DNA of 64,000 nucleotides from Clostridiales bacterium Firm_04 (GCA_001603005.1 LVAJ01000029.1:1-64000); one strand, 5' to 3'; numbered from the stretch's first letter, positions 16,221 through 26,184 are shown. Notes: generated by a model from the sequence alone, not told the origin. Numbers and translations: made by a program.

Positions 16221-16685
16221 GGCGCGCACCAGTATTAAAGTTTCGCTCAAGCCTTTTCAAAGGCTTGCAGGTCGAGGGCAGCGCCCTCGTCGCTCTCCGC
16301 AGAGAGCGAAACTCCCCCAGCGTTCAAGAGCTTGGCGGGCTTGGGGACTTGCGATAGAAGTCCCCATTCTATAATAGCATCCGCGAAGCGGATACTTCTT
16401 TGAGGACATGCATTTCGACATTCATATTCACATGCAAATGCGGACATTCATCCCGACATACAAACGCAACATTCATTCAACATGCAAACGGGCATACACA
16501 GATCAGACATGCATCCCGACATACTAACGGACATGCACAAACGGGACATGCACCAATCGGACATGCATCCCGACATACTAACGGACATGCATCTTCACAT
16601 TCATATTAACATGCACAAATCCGGCATACTAATAAACATGCAAAAAAGTGAATAATGAATGGTGAAGAATGAAAAGTGAATAGCG
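16221..16685. repeat. Mosaic repeat locus 3c: E, long F array, D
   Basis: Module E copy 3 (16221-16412) has AAGCC-type and CGAGGG-type stems and CGCTCTCCGCAGAGAGCG. Module F (16405-16640) is the longest array in the window: degenerate units around GACATGCA and GACATACTAACG, with one longer unit repeated twice near 16515-16590. Module D (GTGAA heptads) closes the locus at 16640-16685. Confidence 0.85.
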
Positions 16686-16819
16686 GGAAAGAGCGGGGAG
16701 ACAATGTGCTCCCTGTTTCGCGTATCAGAAACCGAAAGTGACGGAATTGTAATGAAAAAGTCACGGAAAAGAGAGATTCCCGTGCTATGATAAAAATACA
16801 AAGCAAGGGAGGTATTCAT

Positions 16820-17503
<684 letters not shown>

Positions 17504-17516
17504 GGGGGCATAAACC

Positions 17517-19871
17517 ATGAAATTTGAATCTTTGCTCGCGCGGCGCTACCTCATCGCACAGCGGCGGCATGCCGTGCTGACGGTCTGTGCGATCAGCATT
17601 GCAGTCGCGGTCATCGTGCTGATCTGCACCTGCTTTTCCACGATCACCGGTATCATCCGCGATGCAGCCCTCGATCAGCAGCCGTATCATGTGCTGGTCT
17701 ATTCGGTCACGGAAGCGCAGGGAAAACAGATCAGTCAGCTCAATCACATCGGAAGCTGCACCCTGACGGAGAATCCGGACGGGAAAACATACAGCGCGGC
17801 GATCCTCTTTGACAGCAACATCGGCAATCTGAACGAGTATATGCAAAACATGGAGCGCGCATGGAAGATCCGCAGCGAATACGAGGTCAATGACGAACTG
17901 GTCATGTTTGACGCAATCACATTTGACGGCGGCTACAAACGCGCCGTCATGTTCACGCTGTTTTTCATCTTCGTGATCTTCTTTGTGCTGGCGCTGCGCA
18001 TGATGATCGACACGGCATTCGAGGTCTCCTCAAAGGAGCGGGAACGGCAGTTCGGCGTGCTGCAGTCGATCGGCGCGACACCGAAGCAGATCGTCCGCAT
18101 CATGACGCATGAGGGACTGCTGCTCTCTGCTGCCGGCATCCCGATCGGCACAGTGCTCGGCATCGGGCTTTCTGTTCTGGTCTATCACGGCGTGCTCGCG
18201 ACCGGTGTTGCAGAAACCTTTTTCGATCACGAAAAAATGCAGCAGCTCGTGCATCTGCATGTCAGCCCGATGATGCTGCTGGCTGCGGCGGTCATCGGCT
18301 TTTTCTGGGTGTTCTTCTCCGCCTACGGCACCGGAATGCGCGTGATCAAAAAGCCGCCGATCCAGGTCATCACCGGACGGAGCAAATCGGTCAAACGCGT
18401 GAAAAAGCATTCGCTGCTCTCGCTGCTGTTCGGCTGGACCGGCAAGCTTGCATCGCGCAATGCAAGACGGGAGCCGAAGCGCTTTGCAATGACCGTCTTT
18501 GCGCTGACCGTTTCGCTGACACTGTTTGCATCGGTCAGCACGGTGTTCGGCAGCCTTCAGGACTTCGTACAGGTGACATTCGTCGGACGGGACAGCTTCG
18601 GAAAACCAGAATGGGACTTTTCTGTTCCGGTGCGGATGAATCCGAATGCGTTCCATAGCGATAAACATGAAGATCCCCTTTCCCACAGTGCCACATTTCA
18701 GCGGAGTCCGGAAAGCCCGACTGCCTATGCAGAAGGCGTAGCGGAGCTGGAACAATGCGGCTATTTCAAGGATCTGGATTACAGCATTTCACTAATGGGC
18801 AAGACCGATGATACAAACAATGCAAAATACGTCTACATTTATTATGTCAATGAAGGCTCCTATAACACCATGTTTGAAGGCAAAATGCCTGTGCCGTTCG
18901 GGGAACTGGCAAATTCCGGAAAAGCAGTTCTGGTCGGCAGAAAACAGCCGCTTTCGGAGATTCCGGTCGAATCGGATACGCTGACGCTCACAGTCCGGAC
19001 ACAGCAGACAGCCGATCTCACACAGGCAGAGTATCAGGCACTCACAAAGGATCTGACGGAGCAGGAACGCAAAAACAGCGGAAAATATCCGCAGGAAGAA
19101 AAGCAGTACGATGAAAACGGTGAGGAGATCGCACCGTTCTACTGGCAGGTCGGACAGAAGGAGATCTGCTATGACATTGCGGGAGAGTATGTCATGCCGG
19201 ATGAACCGGATCAATTCGGACATTATCTTAATTCGATTTATCTGATCCTCGCAGAGCCGTGTTACCGCGATACAGACTGGAAGCAGTACGGCGATGTGTC
19301 ATTCGGCATTGAAGTGAACTGCAATCTCGCGGACGGCGCGGAATACATGAAAGCCGTGCAATATCTGCAAACATCGCCGCATCTCATCTATGACGAAGTG
19401 ATGGACATTTACCGATACAGGCAGCGGACACGCACCGCACTCGCTGCGGTCAGCGTCGGGCTCAATTTCCTCACGGCGTTGATCGCGATGATCGCCGCCG
19501 TCAACATGATCAACATTGTTTCCACCGGCATCCTGAACCGGAAGCGCGAATTTGCCGCGCTCCAGTGCAGCGGCATGACAAGAGGACAGATGTACCGGCT
19601 GACCGTTGTTGAATGCCTGCAATTCACGCTCTGGGCGGCAATTGCGGCAAGTCTGCTCTGCTGCCTGCTGATCTATGCGACAAAGCAGTTCATGATCGGC
19701 ATGACGCTCACCGGCGCAGATACGCCGCCGCCGGTCGCCTATTCCGTACCGGTGCTGAAGGTCTGGCTTGCAAGCGCGGCGGCTTTCCTTGTCACGCTGC
19801 TCGCATCGCTCCTGCCGCTGCGCCGCATGCAGGAAGAACCGCTCGCTGAACAAATCCGTGCAACGGAATAA
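17517..19871 (+). CDS. FtsX-family ABC transporter permease
   Basis: A 784-residue permease with the duplicated FtsX/MacB layout: an N-terminal helix at about 20-45, a first three-helix bundle (about 140-275) after an extracellular stretch, a helix at about 320, a large extracellular domain (about 345-630) and a final helix set from about 640 to 770. It ends with the LRRMQEEPLAEQIRATE tail typical of the family. It follows the ATPase by 13 bp. The extracellular part (18600-19350) is less GC-rich than the helical parts. Peptide-antibiotic export or sensing is the usual role of this pair, and the substrate here is unknown. Confidence 0.88.
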   Translation: MKFESLLARRYLIAQRRHAVLTVCAISIAVAVIVLICTCFSTITGIIRDAALDQQPYHVLVYSVTEAQGKQISQLNHIGSCTLTENPDGKTYSAAILFDSNIGNLNEYMQNMERAWKIRSEYEVNDELVMFDAITFDGGYKRAVMFTLFFIFVIFFVLALRMMIDTAFEVSSKERERQFGVLQSIGATPKQIVRIMTHEGLLLSAAGIPIGTVLGIGLSVLVYHGVLATGVAETFFDHEKMQQLVHLHVSPMMLLAAAVIGFFWVFFSAYGTGMRVIKKPPIQVITGRSKSVKRVKKHSLLSLLFGWTGKLASRNARREPKRFAMTVFALTVSLTLFASVSTVFGSLQDFVQVTFVGRDSFGKPEWDFSVPVRMNPNAFHSDKHEDPLSHSATFQRSPESPTAYAEGVAELEQCGYFKDLDYSISLMGKTDDTNNAKYVYIYYVNEGSYNTMFEGKMPVPFGELANSGKAVLVGRKQPLSEIPVESDTLTLTVRTQQTADLTQAEYQALTKDLTEQERKNSGKYPQEEKQYDENGEEIAPFYWQVGQKEICYDIAGEYVMPDEPDQFGHYLNSIYLILAEPCYRDTDWKQYGDVSFGIEVNCNLADGAEYMKAVQYLQTSPHLIYDEVMDIYRYRQRTRTALAAVSVGLNFLTALIAMIAAVNMINIVSTGILNRKREFAALQCSGMTRGQMYRLTVVECLQFTLWAAIAASLLCCLLIYATKQFMIGMTLTGADTPPPVAYSVPVLKVWLASAAAFLVTLLASLLPLRRMQEEPLAEQIRATE

Positions 19872-19877
19872 GCACAC

Positions 19878-19906
19878 TTGCTTTTTTGCGGAATATGCAG
19901 TATAAT
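19878..19906 (+). promoter_or_regulatory. Promoter of the EamA transporter gene
   Basis: TTGCTT (19878-19883), 17 bp, TATAAT (19901-19906), 33 bp before the TTG start. Confidence 0.75.
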
Positions 19907-19938
19907 AACAGCATGTTCCAAAAGAAAGGGGTATCCGC

Positions 19939-20835
19939 TTGCAAACCCGTAAAAACTCCGACCGCAGGCTCGGCATCCTGTTCATCATCGGCTCGGCATT
20001 CTGCTTTGCCCTGATGAATCTGTTCATCCGGATGACGGGCGATGTGCCGACGCTGCAAAAATGCTTCTTCCGCAATTTCTTCGCCATGCTGATCGCAGGC
20101 GGCACGCTGCTGAAAAACCGCGTCCCGCTGAAAATCGGAAAGGGCAATCTCAAATATCTGCTCGCGCGGTCGATCGCCGGCTCGCTCGGCATGATCTGCA
20201 ATTTCTACGCGGTCGATCATCTCGTGATCTCCGATGCGTCGATCCTCAATAAGCTGTCGCCGTTTTTCGCGATCATCTTCTCGTATTTCATCCTCAATGA
20301 GCGCGCCTCGCTGACGGAATGGATCTCTGTCATTGCCGCGTTCATCGGCGCACTGTTCGTCGTCAAGCCGAGCTTCGGCATGGAAGCGGTTCCCGCATTT
20401 GCCGGTGCGCTCGGCGGGCTCGGCGCGGGGCTTGCCTATACCAATGTGCGAAAGCTCGGTCTGCGCGGCGAAAACAGCATGATTATCGTCGCATTTTTCT
20501 CCGCATTCACGACGCTCATGCTGCTGCCGAATCTGCTGCTGCATTATGTGCCGATGACCGCGAAGCAATGGGGCTTTCTCGTGCTGACCGGTCTTGCGGC
20601 TGCCGGCGGTCAGATCTTCATTACAAAGGCTTATGCGAAAGCGCCGGCAAAGGAGATCTCGGTCTACGATTTTTCCATTGTCATTTTCGCGGCGATCCTC
20701 GGTTTCTGCTTTCTTGGACAGATGCCGGATCTGTTCAGCGTCATCGGCTATATCATCATCATTGCGACCGCTGTCATCAAGTGGCGAAAGACGGTATCGC
20801 CGCGCGATGACAGAGGTGTCTCCGACGGATTCTGA
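19939..20835 (+). CDS. EamA/DMT-family transporter
   Basis: A 298-residue protein with about ten membrane helices in two EamA repeats. The drug/metabolite transporter superfamily exports amino acids, nucleosides or other metabolites, and the substrate cannot be told from sequence. It starts with TTG after GAAAGGGG (N-terminus MQTRKNSDRRLGILFIIG). The second repeat contains the typical ILGFCFLGQMPD stretch. The last 14 codons (KTVSPRDDRGVSDGF) come from repeat module A, as in cca, and the stop lies within the module. Confidence 0.88.
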   Translation: MQTRKNSDRRLGILFIIGSAFCFALMNLFIRMTGDVPTLQKCFFRNFFAMLIAGGTLLKNRVPLKIGKGNLKYLLARSIAGSLGMICNFYAVDHLVISDASILNKLSPFFAIIFSYFILNERASLTEWISVIAAFIGALFVVKPSFGMEAVPAFAGALGGLGAGLAYTNVRKLGLRGENSMIIVAFFSAFTTLMLLPNLLLHYVPMTAKQWGFLVLTGLAAAGGQIFITKAYAKAPAKEISVYDFSIVIFAAILGFCFLGQMPDLFSVIGYIIIIATAVIKWRKTVSPRDDRGVSDGF

Positions 20836-21030
20836 ATGGACTTTCAGCCCAAGCCTGACCAAAGGGATTGCATCCCTTTGGGCGGGGAGCCCCCGCGGGC
20901 ATTTCCCTCCGGGAGCCGGCAGCGCGGCTCTCCCCACATTCGCAGTTCACGCCGCGGGGCGGCTTCTCAATCGTGACTGCTCCCAGCGGAAAAGTGAATG
21001 GTGAATAGTGAAAAGTGAAGAACGGCGGTA
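20792..21030. repeat. Mosaic repeat locus 4a: A, C, D at the end of the EamA gene
   Basis: Module A starts within the coding sequence (GGTATCGC at 20791), carries GTGTCTCCGACGGATTCTGA with the stop, then the CCAAAGG..CCTTTGG hairpin. Module C spans about 20881-20990 and D about 20991-21025, followed by another GGTATCGC..GCGATGA. Confidence 0.85.
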
Positions 21031-21080
21031 TCGCTGCGCGATGATTTGAAAAGGTGCGCATAATTCCTGCTAACGCATCC

Positions 21081-21415
21081 GGCGCGCACCAGTATTAAAG
21101 TTTTGATCGAACTTTTTCAAAAGTTCGCGGAGTCCAGAGGCAGAGCCTCTGGTCGCGATCCGCAGATCGCGAAACTCCCCAGCGTTCAAGAGCTTGGCGG
21201 GCTTGGGGACTTGCGATAGAAGTCCCCATTCTATAATAATATCCGCGAAGCGGATACTTCTTTAAGGACATGCATACTTGCATTCAAATCTGACATGCAA
21301 ACGCGACATGCATTATGACATTCAAATGGATATGCATAAACAAGACATACAAACCTAACATACCAAAATCAGACATACACCCCGTCATGGACACAGAAAA
21401 GTGAAAAGTGAATAA
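21081..21415. repeat. Mosaic repeat locus 4b: E, F, D
   Basis: Module E copy 4 (21081-21272) shows stems at 21109-21126, 21134-21152 (CCAGAGG-type) and 21154-21171 (CGCGATCCGCAGATCGCG). Module F (21265-21395) consists of ACATGCA/ACATACA units, and D ends the locus just before the minus-strand gene. A CCCCGTGA..TCACGGGG hairpin (21422-21444) may terminate that gene. Confidence 0.8.
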
Positions 21416-21451
21416 CAAACGCCCCGTGAACCGAATCACGGGGCGTTCGCA

Positions 21452-23977
21452 TTATGCGGTTACGATGTTGTTTGCTTCGTGCAGATTGAGGTAATCGACC
21501 GCTTCCTCGCGCATCTTGTACTTCAGGATCTTGCCGGCTGCATTCATCGGGAATGCATCGACAAAACGGACATAGCGCGGCACCTTCGTCTTATCCATGT
21601 GCGAGCGGACATATTCCTTGAGGTCGTCCTCGGTGCAGGTCGCGCCCTCGTTGCGGATGACGCATGCCATTGCTTCCTCGCCGTACTGCTTATCCGGCAC
21701 GCCGATGACCTGTACATCGCGGACATCCGGATGCGTGTAGAGGAAGTCCTCGATCTCCTTCGGATAGAGGTTCTCGCCGCCGCGGATGATCATATCCTTG
21801 ATTCTGCCGGTGATCTTGAAATAGCCACTGTCGGGCAGTCTGCGCGCCAAGTCACCGGAATGCAGCCAGCCGTCCTCGTCGATGACTGCGGCTGTTGCTT
21901 CGGGCATCTTGTAATAGCCCTTCATGATGTTGTATCCGCGGGCACAGAACTCGCCGTCCACGCCGTCCGGCACTTCCTCGCCGGTCTCCGGATCGACAAT
22001 CTTGCACTCGACACCGAAGATCGGGCCGCCGACTGTATTGACACGCGCCTCGATCGAATCGGTCGTCTTGGACATTGTTGTTGCGGGAGATGCCTCGGTC
22101 TGACCGTAGGTAATGCAGATCTCCGGCATGTGCATCTTCTCGATGACTTCCTGCATCGTCTTGATCGGGCAGGGAGAGCCTGCCATGATGCCCGTGCGCA
22201 TGTGGGAGAAATCGGTCTGCGGGAAGTTTTCATGTCCGAGCATTGCAATGAACATGGTCGGAACGCCGTGGAAACAGGTGATCTTCTCCTGATTGATGCA
22301 GTGCAGTCCCTTGCGCGGCGAGAATGCCGTGATCGGAGACATCGTGACGGCATGCGTCACGGATGCGGTCATCGCGAGCACCATGCCGAAGCAGTGGAAC
22401 ATCGGCACCTGAATCATCATGCGGTCTTCCGAGGACAGATCCATGCAGTCGCCGATCGCCTTGCCGTTGTTGACGACATTGTAATGCGTGAGCATAACGC
22501 CCTTCGGGAAGCCGGTCGTGCCGGACGTATACTGCATGTTCGCAACATCGTCCTTTTTGATCGCACGGCGGCGGCGCTCGACCTCTGCGAGCGGCACTTC
22601 CTTATACTTCGCGACCGCCTCATCCCATGTGTAGCAGCCCGGCTGCTTGCTCTCGATCGTAATGACATTTTTCAGGAACGGGAACTTTTCGGATTCCAGC
22701 TTGCCCGGCTCGGACGTTGTGATCTCCGGGATCAGCGTGCGGATGATCTCGTTGTAATCGGTGCCCTTGTAGGCGTCGATCATGACGAGCGTGTGCGTAT
22801 CAGACTGTTTCAGCACATACTCTGTCTCGTGGATCTTGTTGCCGGTGTTGAACGTGACCAGCACCGCGCCGATCTTGGTCGTTGCCCAGAACGTGATGTA
22901 CCATGCAGGCACATTGGTCGCCCAGATCGCGACCTTGTCGCCGGCACCGACGCCCATTGCGATCAGGGCACGCGCAAAGGTATCCACATCGTCGCGGAAC
23001 TGCGGGTAGGTGCGGGTGTAGTCCAGCTCGGTGTAGCGGAATGCATACTGATTCGGGAACTGCTCGCAGATGCGGTCGAGCACATCCGGGAATGTGTAGT
23101 CGAGCAGGCGCTCCTTCGGCCACGGATAATAGCCGTTGCCGCGGTTGCTGACCTGCAGCTCATGCTTGTACTTGGTGCGGTATTTTGCCATGTAATCCGC
23201 GAACTGCGGGAACACGATGCCCGCATCGGAAAGCTCCGGCATCCAGCGCTTTACCCATTCGAGGGAAATGTAGCCCGTATAGTTGATGCCTGCGAGCGCT
23301 GCCATCATGTCATCGAGCGGCAGATCGCCCCTGCCCATCAGCTCATAGCGGAGCTTGCCGTCCTTGAACGAGCTGTCCTTTGTCTGCACGAACTTGATGT
23401 AATTGCCGAGCGTGCTGACCGTGGTTTCCGGCGATTCGCCGCCGTAGCGGTAGGGGTGGTGCATATCCCAGAGCGCTGCGACATGGATGCTGCCGATCTT
23501 GTCGAGCATGGCTTTCAGGCGCTTTGTATCGCTGAACACGCCGTTTGTCTCGACCAGCAGCGTCACATCATGTGCCTCTGCTTCGGGGATCAGGGAGGTC
23601 AGGACCGATGCAACATAGTCATCGTCCACAATGCCGGTCACTTCGCTGTAACGGTCGCCGAGCACGCGGATATACGGTGCGCCGACTGCCTGTGCAAGCT
23701 CCATGCACGCAAGCAGCTCGCGGCGGTTCTGCGCCTCATTCTCCTGCTCATTCAGGCAGCAGTTCGAGCTGACGCAGGGGATCTCCAGCTTGAGGGATTT
23801 CAGCTTTGCGACGGTCTTCGGCAGCAGTACACCGGTGAACGGCTTGGTGCGGTAGGGATCCGCCGGCAGACCGTAACAGCGCAGCTCGATGCCGTCAAAG
23901 CCGAGGTCCTTTGCCATGGAATAGACATCCGGCCATTCAAAATCCGGACAGCCCAGCGTGGAAAAACAGATCTTCAT
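21452..23977 (-). CDS. Fusion: sugar-phosphate isomerase/epimerase-like TIM barrel + acyl-CoA synthetase
   Basis: This 841-residue cytosolic protein joins two domains. Residues 1-265 form an AP-endonuclease-2/xylose-isomerase-like TIM barrel: LGCPDFEW, LRVLG-type strands, LLVETNG near 141 and ISLEWVKRW near 238 carry the usual metal-binding Glu/Asp/His positions. Residues 285-841 form an AMP-dependent synthetase/ligase of the FadD type, with P-loop MQYTSGTTGFPKGVMLTH near 481, ITYGQTEASP, and the C-terminal GGENLYPKEIE and lysine near AAGKILK. The start at ATG 23977 has GGAGG 8 bases upstream; the frame itself begins at 24001. The barrel may prepare or hydrolyse what the ligase activates, but this is inference. 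The gene is monocistronic behind a long structured leader. Confidence 0.88.
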   Translation of the reverse strand: MKICFSTLGCPDFEWPDVYSMAKDLGFDGIELRCYGLPADPYRTKPFTGVLLPKTVAKLKSLKLEIPCVSSNCCLNEQENEAQNRRELLACMELAQAVGAPYIRVLGDRYSEVTGIVDDDYVASVLTSLIPEAEAHDVTLLVETNGVFSDTKRLKAMLDKIGSIHVAALWDMHHPYRYGGESPETTVSTLGNYIKFVQTKDSSFKDGKLRYELMGRGDLPLDDMMAALAGINYTGYISLEWVKRWMPELSDAGIVFPQFADYMAKYRTKYKHELQVSNRGNGYYPWPKERLLDYTFPDVLDRICEQFPNQYAFRYTELDYTRTYPQFRDDVDTFARALIAMGVGAGDKVAIWATNVPAWYITFWATTKIGAVLVTFNTGNKIHETEYVLKQSDTHTLVMIDAYKGTDYNEIIRTLIPEITTSEPGKLESEKFPFLKNVITIESKQPGCYTWDEAVAKYKEVPLAEVERRRRAIKKDDVANMQYTSGTTGFPKGVMLTHYNVVNNGKAIGDCMDLSSEDRMMIQVPMFHCFGMVLAMTASVTHAVTMSPITAFSPRKGLHCINQEKITCFHGVPTMFIAMLGHENFPQTDFSHMRTGIMAGSPCPIKTMQEVIEKMHMPEICITYGQTEASPATTMSKTTDSIEARVNTVGGPIFGVECKIVDPETGEEVPDGVDGEFCARGYNIMKGYYKMPEATAAVIDEDGWLHSGDLARRLPDSGYFKITGRIKDMIIRGGENLYPKEIEDFLYTHPDVRDVQVIGVPDKQYGEEAMACVIRNEGATCTEDDLKEYVRSHMDKTKVPRYVRFVDAFPMNAAGKILKYKMREEAVDYLNLHEANNIVTA

Positions 23978-24250
23978 AATGATACCTCCCAGTATCTGCA
24001 CGAAAAAAACGGTGTGAAGCCGTCAGACCTCACACCGTTGATTCGCATGATTTCGGGTTTTCCGATTGCTCATCTGAAAACGCCCGTGCACAACGAAGCA
24101 GGCCTGTGACAATCTGCCAAGACCGTAAGTCGAAGGACGAGCGAAAATACATCGTGCATGGAAAACAACCCTTTCCGCCGGATGATGGATACAATTACCC
24201 TCTCCGGCACTTGATGTCGTTATTATAGCACACTCGGCGCAGTTTGTCAA
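23978..24250 (-). promoter_or_regulatory. Promoter and ~235 nt structured leader with attenuator
   Basis: The minus-strand promoter is perfect: TTGACA (24245-24250), 17 bp, TATAAT (24222-24227). The leader can fold a GCCGGA/TCCGGC helix containing a GGGTA/TATCC helix near its 5' end. It ends in an intrinsic terminator at 24003-24039 (AACGGTGTGA with TCACACCGTT, then T7) placed immediately before the ribosome binding site. That layout suggests a riboswitch or protein-controlled attenuator. I do not recognise a known riboswitch core and see no T-box TGGNACCGCG. Confidence 0.65.
24003..24039 (-). terminator. Attenuator terminator before the fusion gene
   Basis: A 10 bp perfect stem (24030-24039 with 24008-24017 on the minus strand) followed by seven T residues, about 26 bp upstream of the start codon. 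Confidence 0.8.
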
Positions 24251-24441
24251 GGATTTGTCAATCTCTTTTCCGGATTCCGTCACATTCCACAGTAATTTGA
24301 ATATTATACATCCGGATTTGCATAAAATTTGCGCGGATATGCCGCTTTCCGGCGCAGATTCGCGGAAATCCGCATGCCGCGCACATGCTGCCGCTCCATT
24401 TGTCAAATTATACCGGCAGAATAAAAAAACATGAAATCATA

Positions 24442-24470
24442 TTGACTTTTTGTGCAGTTTCGTGTATAAT
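24442..24470 (+). promoter_or_regulatory. Promoter of the DUF1508 gene
   Basis: TTGACT (24442-24447), 17 bp, TATAAT (24465-24470). The 24251-24441 stretch between the divergent promoters shows nothing else. Confidence 0.8.
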
Positions 24471-24522
24471 AAAAACAGCGGCTGATACAGCCGGAGATTT
24501 TGAAAACAGGAGGATCAAGGAA

Positions 24523-24894
24523 ATGGGCAAATATCTGATCAAACAAACCAAGACCGGTATTAAATTTGATCTGAAAGCCGGCAACGGCGAGGTGGTTGCA
24601 ACCTCTGAGGTCTATACGACCGAGAAGGCATGCCGCGCCGGTATCGAGAGCGTGCGGAAAAATGCACCGGCAGCAGCCGTTGAAAATCAGACCGCCGAGG
24701 GATTTGCAAAGGAAAAGCACCCGAAATTCGAGGTCTATACCGACAAGGCAGGCGAATTTCGCTTCCGCCTGAAAGCGACAAACGGTCAGATCATCGCGGT
24801 CAGCGAGGGCTATAAGGCGCTGAGCGGCTGCTTGAACGGCATCGAATCCGTGAAGAAGAATGCCGATTCCGAAATCGTGAAGCAGGAAGACTGA
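24523..24894 (+). CDS. DUF1508 (YegP-like) protein, two tandem domains
   Basis: A 123-residue soluble protein built of two copies of the about 50-residue DUF1508 fold: residues 2-50 (FDLKAGNGEVVATSEVYTT...GIESVRKNA) and 64-115 (FRLKATNGQIIAVSEGY...GIESVKKNA). YegP-like proteins are small and of unknown biochemical role. ATG 24523 has AGGAGG 8 bases upstream; the open frame extends further upstream without a ribosome site. The gene lies 39 bp from the next small gene, probably as one unit. Confidence 0.88.
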   Translation: MGKYLIKQTKTGIKFDLKAGNGEVVATSEVYTTEKACRAGIESVRKNAPAAAVENQTAEGFAKEKHPKFEVYTDKAGEFRFRLKATNGQIIAVSEGYKALSGCLNGIESVKKNADSEIVKQED

Positions 24895-24933
24895 TTCCTG
24901 TATATACAGGCTTTTCAAGGAGGAACACATACA

Positions 24934-25203
24934 ATGGATATCAAGGCTGAGATCGAAAAGATCATTGCACAGGTCACAAAGGACGGCGACCTGAAAGAAA
25001 AGTTCATGAAGGATCCGGCAGCGACCGTGCGCGGTCTGGTCGGCGATCAGGCAGACGATGATACGATCAAGAAGATCATCGACATGGTCAAGGACGCGAT
25101 CGGCAAGGGCGGTCTGAGCAGCATCGGCGATAAGATCTCCGATGTGCTGGGCGGCATCTTCGGCAAGAAGGACGACGATAAGGAAGAAAAGAAGGACGAG
25201 TGA
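24934..25203 (+). CDS. Small helical acidic protein, 89 aa, unknown
   Basis: A helix-rich protein with LKEKFMKDPAATVRGLVGDQ near the N-terminus, a Gly-rich hinge (GKGGLSSIGDKISDVLGGIFG) and a KKDDDKEEKKDE tail. The first part resembles small helical proteins of Firmicutes with an FxxDP motif (Nif11-like leader helices look similar), but there are no peptide-modification genes nearby. AAGGAGG precedes the ATG. A bidirectional terminator follows. Confidence 0.75.
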   Translation: MDIKAEIEKIIAQVTKDGDLKEKFMKDPAATVRGLVGDQADDDTIKKIIDMVKDAIGKGGLSSIGDKISDVLGGIFGKKDDDKEEKKDE

Positions 25204-25238
25204 TCCTGCTTTCCTGATCTTTCCGATATACAAAAAAT

Positions 25239-25267
25239 CCGCATCTGTTCTTTGAGAGCAGATGCGG
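25239..25267. terminator. Bidirectional terminator between converging genes
   Basis: CCGCATCTG (25239-25247) pairs with CAGATGCGG (25259-25267) and is flanked by A6 and a T-rich tract. It serves the small gene on plus and the AraC gene on minus. Confidence 0.85.
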
Positions 25268-25284
25268 TTTGTTTTTCTTTCAGA

Positions 25285-26184
25285 TTACAGCTCATCCTTC
25301 GGCAGCGGCCCGTGCAGACGGCTGTGCGCGACGCTTTCCGCCGGCAAAGAGAGATCCCGCCGGAATACGCGCGGCGAAACACCCATGACCTTCTGAAACG
25401 CCTTTGCAAATTTGCTGCCGTTGTCATAGCCGAAATCGCCGGCAATATCCAGAACCGTGCGGTTGCTGCTGCGGAGCTTCTCGGCGGCTGCAAGCATCTT
25501 CTGGGCGCGGACATAGGCATAGACCGAATCGCCGTAGATCAGGCGGAAGCTGTTTTTCAGATGCGTCGGCGAAATTTGCAGTTCATCTGCAAGCTGCTCG
25601 ATCGAAATGTGCAGTGCCGGCTGCGCATACATCCGCGCAAATGCGTCGGCTGCCATGCGGAGCTGCGACGGCGCACAGACATGCGATTCCGCAGACCGGC
25701 AGTCCGCTGCAGTATAGGCTGCGGCAAGCTGTGCGGCAAGGCGCCGGATCTCGTGCTCCGGAATCTGTTCCGCGGCAGAAAGCAGTGCCTCTGCCGGTGC
25801 CTGTGCATCCGGCGCACAAAGCACCGCTGCCGGATCCGGCGCGGAAAATGCCCCCTCCGGCAGACAGAGCGCCGCCGCAGAAAAATTGCCCGTCGGTGTC
25901 AGAAATGCAGCTCCGGCAGTTCCGTTCAGCAGCAGCGCTTCTCCGGCGCCGGTGAGATAGACCTGTTTTCCGCGGCGGCAGGCAAGTCTGCCGGAGCAGA
26001 CATGCAGGATCGTCAGCGGCTTGCGCGCAGAAAAGGAAAGCCGCATGCTGCACGCCGGTTCCGCAATGATCCGGAATGCGGTCATCTGCTGGGTATCGCA
26101 AAGCTCTTTTTGCCGCACCGCGCGCGATGCGGATCTCATAGGCTTCAAGGGCGGTTCCGCCTCCTTCGTCAGTCTGGTTAGCAT
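25285..26184 (-). CDS. AraC-family transcriptional regulator
   Basis: A 299-residue DNA-binding regulator. The N-terminal two thirds resemble an AraC-type sensor domain, but it is divergent. The C-terminal 100 residues hold two helix-turn-helix motifs (IEQLADELQISPTHLKNSF and VLDIAGDFGYDNGSKFAKAF) and the family's GVSPRVFRRD. The start is uncertain. ATG 26182-26184 lies inside the first operator repeat and lacks a ribosome site, while GGAGG at about 26155-26159 stands 11 bases before an in-frame TTG (residue 13) and 20 before ATG (residue 16). The gene is probably self-regulated through the three palindromes upstream. The target genes are unknown. Confidence 0.85.
   Translation of the reverse strand: MLTRLTKEAEPPLKPMRSASRAVRQKELCDTQQMTAFRIIAEPACSMRLSFSARKPLTILHVCSGRLACRRGKQVYLTGAGEALLLNGTAGAAFLTPTGNFSAAALCLPEGAFSAPDPAAVLCAPDAQAPAEALLSAAEQIPEHEIRRLAAQLAAAYTAADCRSAESHVCAPSQLRMAADAFARMYAQPALHISIEQLADELQISPTHLKNSFRLIYGDSVYAYVRAQKMLAAAEKLRSSNRTVLDIAGDFGYDNGSKFAKAFQKVMGVSPRVFRRDLSLPAESVAHSRLHGPLPKDEL

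Noticed and set aside
16405-16640. CRISPR-like array
   Set aside because: Units are 7-9 bp, irregular and without unique spacers of constant length; no cas genes are present.
21479-24109. 876-codon open frame antisense to the TIM-barrel/ligase fusion
   Set aside because: Composition is typical of antisense shadow frames, and the opposite strand has clear domains and a ribosome site.
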